Origin: Stenotrophomonas sp. ESTM1D_MKCIP4_1
Lineage (GTDB): Bacteria; Pseudomonadota; Gammaproteobacteria; Xanthomonadales; Xanthomonadaceae
Direction: 5' to 3'
DNA length: 64,000 nt
Assembly: GCF_003086895.1 (NCBI RefSeq)
Contig: NZ_CP026004.1
Span: 901,653-965,652 of the forward strand
The notes beneath the pieces are model-generated. The model was not told the DNA's origin. It saw nothing but the letters and a program-made list of their open reading frames with translations, and did not search any database. How positions within the stretch are numbered: the first letter of the stretch is position 1; each line of letters begins with the position of its first letter. Position numbers and translations under genes: made by a program. Below, piece by piece: positions 57,471 through 64,000 of the stretch.

Positions 57471-59921
57471 ATGGCCCGTTCCCCAAGTGAAACCCTCGAC
57501 CTGCCGGTCCTGCCGCTGCGCGACGTAGTGGTGTTCCCGCACATGGTCATCCCGCTGTTCGTCGGCCGTGACAAGTCCATGCATGCGCTCGAACAGGCAA
57601 TGGAGGCAGACAAGCGCATCCTGCTGCTGGCGCAGAAGTCCGCCGAGACCGACGACCCGCATGCGGCCGATCTCTACCAGGTCGGTACGCTGGCGCAGGT
57701 GCTGCAGCTGCTGAAGCTGCCTGACGGCACCATCAAGGTGCTGGTCGAAGGCCTGTCGCGCGTGCAGGTCACCCACGTCGACGAGCGTGATGGCTCGCTG
57801 CACGGCCAGGCCGTGGAGATCGACGCGGCCGACCCGCGTGAACCGCGCGAGATCGAGGCCATCGCCCGCTCGCTGATGTCGCTGTTCGAGCAGTACGTCA
57901 AGACCAACCGCAAGCTGCCGCCGGAGCTGCTGCAGACCCTGGCCGGCATCGACGAACCGGCGCGCCTGGCCGACACCATCGCTGCGCATATCAGCGTGCG
58001 CCTGGCGGACAAGCAGCGCCTGCTGGAAACGCTGGCGGTGGGCGAGCGCTTGGAGATGCTGGTCGGTCTGGTAGACGGCGAGATCGACGTGCAGCAGATG
58101 GAAAAGCGCATCCGCGGCCGCGTGAAGTCGCAGATGGAAAAGAGCCAGCGCGAGTACTACCTCAACGAACAGATGAAGGCCATCCAGAAAGAACTGGGTG
58201 ACCTCGACGATGCGCCGGGCGAGCTGGAAGAGCTGGCCCGCAAGATCGCCGAAGCCGGCATGCCCAAGCCGGTGGAAACCAAGGCGCGCAACGAACTGAA
58301 CAAGCTCAAGCAGATGTCGCCGATGTCGGCCGAAGCGGCCGTCGTGCGCAACTACCTGGAGTGGCTGCTGGGCGTGCCGTGGAAGAAGCGCACCAAGGTG
58401 CGCAAGGACCTCAAGGCCGCGCAGGACACCCTGGACGCCGACCACTACGGCCTGGACAAGGTCAAGGACCGCATCCTGGAATACCTGGCGGTGCAGTCGC
58501 GCGTGAAGCAGATGAAGGGCCCGATCCTGTGCCTGGTCGGTCCGCCGGGCGTGGGCAAGACCTCGCTGGGTCAGTCCATCGCCAAGGCCACCAACCGCAA
58601 GTTCGTGCGCATGTCGCTGGGCGGCGTGCGCGACGAGGCCGAGATCCGTGGCCACCGCCGCACCTACGTCGGTTCGATGCCGGGCCGCATCGTGCAGAAC
58701 CTCAACAAGGTCGGCAGCAGGAACCCGCTGTTCGTGCTCGATGAGATCGACAAGATGTCCATGGACTTCCGTGGCGATCCGTCCTCGGCGCTGCTGGAAG
58801 TGCTCGACCCGGAGCAGAACAACGCCTTCAACGACCACTACCTGGAAGTGGATCTGGACCTGTCCGAAGTGATGTTCGTGGCGACCTCCAATTCGCTCAA
58901 CATCCCGGGCCCGCTGCTGGACCGCATGGAAGTGATCCGCATCCCCGGCTACACCGAGGATGAGAAGCTCAACATCGCCACCCGTTACCTGTCGCCCAAG
59001 CAGATCAAGGCCAATGGCCTGAAGCCGGAGGAGCTGGAAATCGGCAGCGATGCCATCCAGGACATCGTGCGCTACTACACGCGCGAATCCGGCGTGCGCA
59101 ACCTGGAACGCGAGATCGCCAAGATCTGCCGCAAGGTGGTGAAGGAGATCGCGCTGGCCGGCCCGCAGCCGGTGAAGACGAAGAAGGGGCCGAAGAAGTC
59201 CAAGGCCCTGGTCAGCGTCACCAGCAAGAACCTGGACAAGTACCTGGGCGTGCGTCGCTTCGATTTCGGCCGCGCCGAGGAAGCCAACGAAATCGGCCTG
59301 GTCACCGGCCTGGCCTGGACCGAAGTGGGCGGCGATCTGCTGCAGATCGAATCCACGCTGGTGCCGGGCAAGGGCCAGCTGATCCTGACCGGCCAGCTGG
59401 GCAACGTGATGAAGGAATCGGCGTCGGCGGCGCTGTCGGTGGTCCGTTCGCGTGCCGTTGGTTTCGGCATCGATGGCGACTTCCTGCAGAAGCACGACGT
59501 GCACGTGCACGTGCCCGATGGCGCCACGCCGAAGGACGGCCCCAGTGCCGGCGCGGCGATGGTCACCTCGCTGGTGTCGATGCTGAGCAAGGTGCCGGTG
59601 CGTGCCGACGTGGCCATGACCGGTGAGATCACCCTGCGCGGTCGCGTCACCGCCATCGGTGGCCTGAAGGAAAAGCTGCTGGCGGCGCTGCGGGGTGGCA
59701 TCCGCACGGTCATCATTCCCGAGGAGAACCGCAAGGATCTGGCCGACATTCCGGCCAACGTCACCCGTGATCTGCAGATCGTGCCGGTGAAGTACATCGA
59801 GGAAGTGTTGGACTTGGCGCTTGAGCGTCCGCTGGCACCGAAGAAGGCGCGCAAGAGTGCGCAGCGTGTCACAGTGCGTAGCAAGGCCAAACCGAGTGGA
59901 AACGCACGCGTCAAGCATTGA
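57471..59921 (+). CDS. lon: ATP-dependent protease Lon
   Basis: 816 aa. N-terminal substrate-binding domain ([21 protein letters not shown]), AAA+ module with Walker [15 protein letters not shown] and [16 protein letters not shown]. The protease domain has the catalytic Ser in [12 protein letters not shown] and the Lys in [13 protein letters not shown]. The C-terminal tail is Lys-rich. Degrades misfolded and regulatory proteins. The start ATG at 57471 follows TGGAG. HU, encoded next, is a known Lon substrate in E. coli. Confidence 0.97.
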   Translation: MARSPSETLDLPVLPLRDVVVFPHMVIPLFVGRDKSMHALEQAMEADKRILLLAQKSAETDDPHAADLYQVGTLAQVLQLLKLPDGTIKVLVEGLSRVQVTHVDERDGSLHGQAVEIDAADPREPREIEAIARSLMSLFEQYVKTNRKLPPELLQTLAGIDEPARLADTIAAHISVRLADKQRLLETLAVGERLEMLVGLVDGEIDVQQMEKRIRGRVKSQMEKSQREYYLNEQMKAIQKELGDLDDAPGELEELARKIAEAGMPKPVETKARNELNKLKQMSPMSAEAAVVRNYLEWLLGVPWKKRTKVRKDLKAAQDTLDADHYGLDKVKDRILEYLAVQSRVKQMKGPILCLVGPPGVGKTSLGQSIAKATNRKFVRMSLGGVRDEAEIRGHRRTYVGSMPGRIVQNLNKVGSRNPLFVLDEIDKMSMDFRGDPSSALLEVLDPEQNNAFNDHYLEVDLDLSEVMFVATSNSLNIPGPLLDRMEVIRIPGYTEDEKLNIATRYLSPKQIKANGLKPEELEIGSDAIQDIVRYYTRESGVRNLEREIAKICRKVVKEIALAGPQPVKTKKGPKKSKALVSVTSKNLDKYLGVRRFDFGRAEEANEIGLVTGLAWTEVGGDLLQIESTLVPGKGQLILTGQLGNVMKESASAALSVVRSRAVGFGIDGDFLQKHDVHVHVPDGATPKDGPSAGAAMVTSLVSMLSKVPVRADVAMTGEITLRGRVTAIGGLKEKLLAALRGGIRTVIIPEENRKDLADIPANVTRDLQIVPVKYIEEVLDLALERPLAPKKARKSAQRVTVRSKAKPSGNARVKH

Positions 59922-59970
59922 CGCGTGCGGTCGAAATGCCTGAAACCCGCGTCGTTACTGGCTTTCCAGC

Positions 59971-59999
59971 TTGCGTGGGGGTAGGGGCGCTGGTATAAA
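59971..59999 (+). promoter_or_regulatory. Promoter of hupB
   Basis: TTGCGT, 17 bp, TATAAA, leaving a leader of about 135 nt before the hupB ATG. Confidence 0.65.
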
Positions 60000-60140
60000 A
60001 GCAGCACCCGCGAATGAGTGATCGCAGTCTGGCGATCACTGAATTCGGCGAACAGTTTCCACATGGCGGCCGCACGCTGAGCGCGCGCGGTTGCTTCCCT
60101 GTCGAATAAGCGGAACCCACCGCCAAAGGAGTTGTAGAGA

Positions 60141-60413
60141 ATGAACAAGACCGAATTGATCGATGCCGTTGCTGAAGCCGCCGACCTGACCAAGGCCGAG
60201 TCCAGCCGCGCTGTCGATGCCGTCGTTGCTGCCGTCACCAAGGCGCTGAAGGACGGCGATGCGGTCACCCTGGTTGGCTTCGGTACCTTCCAGGTCCGCG
60301 ACCGTGCTGCCCGCACCGGCCGCAACCCGAAGACCGGCGACACCATCAAGATCGCTGCTTCGAAGAATCCGTCGTTCAAGGCTGGTAAGGCCCTGAAGGA
60401 TGCTGTAAACTAA
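60141..60413 (+). CDS. hupB: DNA-binding protein HU
   Basis: 90 aa, exactly the HU length. [20 protein letters not shown] starts the dimer helices; [20 protein letters not shown] covers the DNA-embracing arm with its conserved Arg-Asn-Pro tip. Nucleoid protein bending DNA. AAAGGAG precedes the ATG. tRNA-Val begins 11 bp after the stop, so both probably come from one transcript. Confidence 0.97.
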   Translation: MNKTELIDAVAEAADLTKAESSRAVDAVVAAVTKALKDGDAVTLVGFGTFQVRDRAARTGRNPKTGDTIKIAASKNPSFKAGKALKDAVN

Positions 60414-60424
60414 GCGGCTCGCTG

Positions 60425-60499
60425 GGGTGCTTAGCTCAGCGGTAGAGCGTCTCCTTTACACGGAGAGGGTCGGGGGTTCGAAACCCTCAGCACCCACCA
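60425..60499 (+). tRNA. tRNA-Val (anticodon TAC)
   Basis: 75 nt including CCA. Acceptor GGGTGCT/AGCACCC; anticodon loop TTTACAC. Directly follows hupB. Confidence 0.96.
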
Positions 60500-60525
60500 C
60501 AGCACCGCGGTAAAAGTTTGAGTGT

Positions 60526-60602
60526 GGAGCGGTAGTTCAGCTGGTTAGAATGCTGGCCTGTCACGCCGGAGGTCGCGGGTTCGAGTCCCGTCCGCTCCGC
60601 CA
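60526..60602 (+). tRNA. tRNA-Asp (anticodon GTC), copy 1
   Basis: 77 nt with CCA. Acceptor GGAGCGG/CCGCTCC; anticodon loop CTGTCAC. First of five identical copies. Confidence 0.97.
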
Positions 60603-60683
60603 CTTCGACGCGAGGCCCCCGGGCAACTGGGGGCTTTGTTTTCTTCCAGGGTTCTGCCTTGTGGGGAAAACAGCAACACAACT

Positions 60684-60760
60684 GGAGCGGTAGTTCAGCT
60701 GGTTAGAATGCTGGCCTGTCACGCCGGAGGTCGCGGGTTCGAGTCCCGTCCGCTCCGCCA
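60684..60760 (+). tRNA. tRNA-Asp (anticodon GTC), copy 2
   Basis: Identical to copy 1; separated by an 81-bp spacer. Confidence 0.97.
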
Positions 60761-60841
60761 GTTTCAAAGGCTTCCGGGTAACCGGGCGCCTTGTTTCAAC
60801 CGGCCTCGGCCGGCTGAGACAGAAAGGTTTGCAGCAAACGT

Positions 60842-60918
60842 GGAGCGGTAGTTCAGCTGGTTAGAATGCTGGCCTGTCACGCCGGAGGTCGCGGGTTCGA
60901 GTCCCGTCCGCTCCGCCA
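60842..60918 (+). tRNA. tRNA-Asp (anticodon GTC), copy 3
   Basis: Identical; again an 81-bp spacer, of different sequence. Confidence 0.97.
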
Positions 60919-60949
60919 AGTTGCAAGCAGGGGTATCTGGAAGTGCTGT

Positions 60950-61026
60950 GGAGCGGTAGTTCAGCTGGTTAGAATGCTGGCCTGTCACGCCGGAGGTCGC
61001 GGGTTCGAGTCCCGTCCGCTCCGCCA
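60950..61026 (+). tRNA. tRNA-Asp (anticodon GTC), copy 4
   Basis: Identical; 31-bp spacer. Confidence 0.97.
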
Positions 61027-61055
61027 TCCCGGATCCCAACAAGTTCTGCCCATGT

Positions 61056-61132
61056 GGAGCGGTAGTTCAGCTGGTTAGAATGCTGGCCTGTCACGCCGGA
61101 GGTCGCGGGTTCGAGTCCCGTCCGCTCCGCCA
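61056..61132 (+). tRNA. tRNA-Asp (anticodon GTC), copy 5
   Basis: Identical; 29-bp spacer. Followed by the operon terminator. Confidence 0.97.
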
Positions 61133-61156
61133 GCAGAGTTTGAAGTGTCATCGAAG

Positions 61157-61194
61157 ATGCCCGTCGGTCCTGGACCTACGGGCATTTTGCTTTT
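61157..61194 (+). terminator. Terminator of the tRNA-Val/Asp operon
   Basis: ATGCCCGT/ACGGGCAT stem with a 13-base loop, followed by TTTGCTTTT. Confidence 0.75.
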
Positions 61195-61478
61195 CCGGGG
61201 TACGCGTTTCCGCCGCGCATGGCCAACGGGGCGCTACCCGGTCACATGGCGGGGGAAGCTGCAGGGCTGCGGGCAGCCGCCGCAGCAGGGCCGCGCACGG
61301 CAGGTACGCCGCAGGGTGTCGAGGTGGACCAGGTCCGCCTGTGGCGCGCCGCAAGGGCGGCCCGGCAGGCGCATGCTGCGCCCGAGACCGGCCGATATGC
61401 CTGCGTGCGGCCAGTACGGGTCGGGCGCGGCTGTCCGCATGGGTGCATATCCTTGTCCCACCTGACTCCGGGCCGTTT
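61195..61478. other. Gene-free region between the tRNA cluster and ppiD
   Basis: GC-rich sequence with several overlapping open frames on both strands, none with a start signal, recognisable domain or coding bias. No attachment-site duplication of the tRNA 3' end was found here. Confidence 0.5.
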
Positions 61479-61507
61479 TTGGTGCGGGCCGCGAAGCGGG
61501 TTACACT
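61479..61507 (+). promoter_or_regulatory. Promoter of ppiD
   Basis: TTGGTG, 17 bp, TACACT, 37 bp before the ATG. Confidence 0.5.
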
Positions 61508-61543
61508 GCCCGGCTCGCCACTCAGGCCATGTGATTCCTCACC

Positions 61544-63499
61544 ATGCTGCAGAAACTCCGCGACAAGACCTCAGGCTGGATCGTCACCGTGATCCTGGGG
61601 CTGCTGATGATTCCGTTCCTGTTCGTGATCGACAACAGCTACCTCGGTGGTGTCGGCGCACAGAACGTGGCCAAGGTTTCGGCTCCGCCGACCTGGTGGC
61701 GCTCGGCGCCGTCGTGGTGGCCGGTGCGCATGCTGTGGCAGCACCATGAGATCAGCGCGCAGGATTTCCGTACCCGCTTCGAGCAGGAGCGCATGCGTGA
61801 GCGCCAGCAGCAGGGCGAGAACTTCGACCCGCGCGCGTTCGAGAGCACCGAGAACAAGCTGGCCGTGCTCGACCAGCTGATTGACGAACAGGTCGTGCGC
61901 CTGGTGGGTGAACAGGCGGGCGTAGTCGTCGGCGACGGCGCCGTGCGCGATTACATCCTGACCATCCCGGCCTTCCTGGGCAGCGATGGCAAGTTCAATG
62001 AGAACAACTACCGGCTGGCGCTGGGCGGTGGCAACCCGCCGCGCACCCCGGCCCAGTTCCAGGAAGAAGTGCGTGCCAGCCTGCAGCAGTCGGTGATTCC
62101 GGCCGGTCTGCAGAATTCGGGCTTTGTTACCCAGGCCGAGACCGAGCGCCTGCTGAAGCTGCTGGGCGAAACCCGTGACGTTGAACTGGTGGCGCTGCCG
62201 GAAGTGCCGGCCGATACCGCGCCGGTCACCGACGCACAGATCAAGCAGTGGTACGAAAGCCACGGCAAGGATTTCCGCCAGGCCGAATCGGTCTCGCTGG
62301 AATATGTCGAACTCAACGGTGCCAACCTGCCGGCGCCGGTACCGGCCGATGAGGCCACCCTGCGCAAGCGCTACGAGGAAGAGAAGGCCAAGTTCGCAAG
62401 CCCGGAACAGCGCCAGGCAGCGCACATCCTGATCACCGGTGACGGTGCCGAAGCGAAGGCTGCCAAGCTGGCCGCCGAGGCCAAGGCTGCCGGTGCCGAC
62501 TTCGCTGCGCTGGCCAAGGCAAACTCGCAGGATCCGGGTTCCAAGGACCAGGGCGGTGACCTGGGCTGGGTCGAGCGTGGCGCGATGGTCAAGCCGTTCG
62601 AGGACGCGCTGTTTGCCGCCAAGGCTGGTGAAGTGATCGGTCCGGTCAAGACCGACTTCGGTTATCACGTCATCAAGGTCGCCGCCGTGCGCGGTGGCGA
62701 AGGCAAGTCGTTCGAGCAGGTGCGTGACGTCCTGGCCGCCGAGCAGCTGAAGGCCGACGGCGAGCGCAGCTTCAACGATCTGGCTGGCCGCCTGGTCGAT
62801 GCCATCAACAAGAGCCCCAGCGATCTGATCGCCGCGGCCAAGGCGGTGGATCTGCCGGTGCAGACCTTGGGTCCGATCACCCGCGCTACTGCCAGCGGCA
62901 TTGCCGCAGACCCGGCCGTGCTGCGCTCGGCGTTCTCCGACGTGATGGTGCAGGACGGCACCGCCAGCGATCCGATCGCGCTGGGTGGCAGCACCAACCA
63001 CAGTGTGGTGATCCGTGTGGCCGCGCACTCGCCGGAACAGGCACTGCCGCTGGACAAGGCCCGCGAGCAGGTCATCGCCGCGATCCGTGCTGACCGCCAG
63101 CGCCAGGCCAGTGACAAGGCAGCCGACGCCCTGCTGGCCAAGCTGAAGGGTGGTGCCAGCCTGCAGTCGCTGGTTGCCAGCGACAAGCTGCAGGTCAGCC
63201 CGATGCCGGGCCTGCCGCGCAGCCAGCCGGTGCCGACCCCGGAAATCAACCGTGCCATCTTCAGTGCACCGGTGCCGGCTGAAGGCAAGGCGAGCTTCGG
63301 CAAGGTCGACGTCAACGGCCACGCGCTGGTGTTCGTGGTGAACAAGGTGACCCCGGGCAACATCAAGGAAGTGACGCCCGAGCAGCAGAAGCAGCTGAAG
63401 GACCAGCTGAGCCAGATTGACGGCATGGCGGCAGCCAAGGCCTACATCGACGCGATGCGCAAGAAGTTCGTGGTGCAGACCACCGAAGCCAACCTGTAA
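61544..63499 (+). CDS. ppiD: PpiD/SurA-type membrane-anchored chaperone
   Basis: 651 aa. N-terminal membrane anchor ([17 protein letters not shown], ~13-29), then a SurA_N-like chaperone region. The parvulin domain lies at ~285-375 (QRQAAHILI ... [20 protein letters not shown] ... [15 protein letters not shown]). A second degenerate parvulin-like half follows. Associated with the Sec translocon, it assists exported proteins. Start [12 protein letters not shown] is typical of the family. Position after lon-hupB matches the E. coli order. Confidence 0.94.
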   Translation: MLQKLRDKTSGWIVTVILGLLMIPFLFVIDNSYLGGVGAQNVAKVSAPPTWWRSAPSWWPVRMLWQHHEISAQDFRTRFEQERMRERQQQGENFDPRAFESTENKLAVLDQLIDEQVVRLVGEQAGVVVGDGAVRDYILTIPAFLGSDGKFNENNYRLALGGGNPPRTPAQFQEEVRASLQQSVIPAGLQNSGFVTQAETERLLKLLGETRDVELVALPEVPADTAPVTDAQIKQWYESHGKDFRQAESVSLEYVELNGANLPAPVPADEATLRKRYEEEKAKFASPEQRQAAHILITGDGAEAKAAKLAAEAKAAGADFAALAKANSQDPGSKDQGGDLGWVERGAMVKPFEDALFAAKAGEVIGPVKTDFGYHVIKVAAVRGGEGKSFEQVRDVLAAEQLKADGERSFNDLAGRLVDAINKSPSDLIAAAKAVDLPVQTLGPITRATASGIAADPAVLRSAFSDVMVQDGTASDPIALGGSTNHSVVIRVAAHSPEQALPLDKAREQVIAAIRADRQRQASDKAADALLAKLKGGASLQSLVASDKLQVSPMPGLPRSQPVPTPEINRAIFSAPVPAEGKASFGKVDVNGHALVFVVNKVTPGNIKEVTPEQQKQLKDQLSQIDGMAAAKAYIDAMRKKFVVQTTEANL

Positions 63500-63539
63500 G
63501 CCGCCAGGCGAGCAGGATGCAAAAGGCCCGGCAATGCCG

Positions 63540-64000
63540 TAATGCTGTTCACTTAAGCAGCTGAGCCAATCAGAATCCGATGCCAGTCTTCTGGCATCGG
63601 ATTTTTTGTGCCCATCCAACAACAACTGCTCGACCTTGGTGACCTGTTCAATTTCTCCGATCTGAGCACGTTCACCCAGAACTTTCCGGTGGAATGGGTG
63701 TCCAGCGCACTGGAGCTCTCCTCACAGGCCTCCATCCGCAGGCGCAGATTGCCCAGCGATCAGGTGCTGTGGCTGGTGCTGGGCATGGCCCTGTTCCGCG
63801 ACGAGCCGGTGCATGAGGTGGCCAGGCGGCTGAACATCTGTGCCCAGGGCCTTGCATCACTGGATCTGCCTGCACGCAGCGGTATCAGCCAGGCTCGCGC
63901 GCGGCTTGGTGCGGATCCGGTAGAGGATCTTTTCCGCAGGTGCGGCCAGCATTGGGGAGCCGAGCGCTACCCTGACAATGACTGGCAGGGTCTACAGGTG
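63540..64000 (+). mobile_element. Left end of an IS4-family insertion sequence
   Basis: The terminal sequence TAATGCTGTTCACTTAAGCA resembles the IS4 left end (TAATGCCGATCAGTTAAG). A transposase N-terminus begins at 63608. The element runs out of the window, so the right end and target duplication cannot be seen. It interrupts what looks like the ppiD terminator. Confidence 0.75.
63608..64000 (+). CDS. IS4-family transposase, N-terminal part (cut by window edge)
   Basis: 131 codons are visible and the frame is open at the edge. The GTG start gives MPIQQQLLDLGDLFNFSDLS. WVSSALELSSQASIRRRRLP and DQVLWLVLGMALFRDEPVHE form the IS4 transposase N-terminal domain, followed by SGISQARARLGADPVEDLF. 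The DDE catalytic domain lies beyond the window. No strong ribosome site precedes the GTG, as is common in transposases. Confidence 0.82.
   Translation, partial: MPIQQQLLDLGDLFNFSDLSTFTQNFPVEWVSSALELSSQASIRRRRLPSDQVLWLVLGMALFRDEPVHEVARRLNICAQGLASLDLPARSGISQARARLGADPVEDLFRRCGQHWGAERYPDNDWQGLQV

Noticed and set aside
57222..59918. 898-codon open frame antisense to lon
   Set aside because: His/Val/Asp-rich composition typical of antisense shadows in high-GC DNA; lon is intact.
60636..61151. Short frames encoding MLACHAGGRGFESRPLR within the tRNA-Asp cluster
   Set aside because: Well-known artefact of translating tRNA genes; identical in every copy.
61219..61749. 176-codon frame upstream of ppiD
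   Set aside because: Overlaps the ppiD start out of frame, has no ribosome site and no recognisable domain; an integrase remnant next to the tRNAs was considered but no motif was found.

Overview
The window is a GC-rich chromosomal segment of a gammaproteobacterium of the Xanthomonadaceae, most likely Stenotrophomonas of the S. maltophilia group. Three things point there. Protein families and gene orders (tig-clpP-clpX-lon-hupB-tRNA-ppiD; folC-SPOR-cvpA-purF; an NAD-type isocitrate dehydrogenase; a dipeptidyl-peptidase 7) are typical of that family. Many intergenic spaces carry short palindromes headed by GTAG, the SMAG/GTAG repeats known from S. maltophilia. There is no plasmid, prophage or CRISPR signal. 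The only transposable element visible is the left end of an IS4-type insertion sequence at the right edge.

Layout, left to right. 0.2-8.3 kb: ppiB, mdh, rluA, prpE, two poorly characterised proteins, a glutathione S-transferase and a SleB-like hydrolase, with repeat-rich gaps. 8.6-21 kb: fadH, a YczE-like membrane protein, an OmpA-family porin, an RsuA-type pseudouridine synthase flanked by two small exported proteins that share a C-terminal motif, kbl and tdh (threonine degradation) separated by an opposite-strand TorF-type porin, and the S46 peptidase. 21-27.4 kb: a histidine phosphatase, folC, a double-SPOR protein, cvpA, purF and a DUF455 protein, all rightward. 27.4-33.4 kb: an 11-copy 38-bp palindrome array, a DUF2235 (Tle1-like) hydrolase, an exported metzincin, lpxH, a PAP2 phosphatase and a GT4 glycosyltransferase. 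33.5-44.6 kb: a TonB-dependent receptor, then ppx, ppk1, phoR, phoB (phosphate and polyphosphate control, with a candidate Pho box upstream of phoB) and an M48 protease. 44.6-51 kb: a glutaredoxin/AhpD-like pair, icd behind a very large hairpin, a periplasmic isochorismatase-type hydrolase, a LysR regulator beside a TauE/SafE transporter, a flavin reductase and a Bax-inhibitor-1 protein. 51-64 kb: tRNA genes for Pro, Arg, His, two Lys, Leu, Val and five identical Asp copies, interleaved with a DUF2306 protein and the proteostasis cluster tig-clpP-clpX-lon-hupB-ppiD.

The least explained features are non-coding. Two ~200-bp inverted copies of an element between rluA and prpE keep a conserved 52-nt loop but have 25-bp stems of different sequence, each still (nearly) perfectly paired. 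A family of exactly 39-bp palindromes (six copies) has inner arms that change in a compensatory way. Two tandem arrays built on different palindromes share an exact 38-bp period. A 25-bp inverted repeat sits directly in front of icd. These point to selection on DNA or RNA structure rather than on sequence. No protein-coding defence or other novel multi-gene system was recognised.
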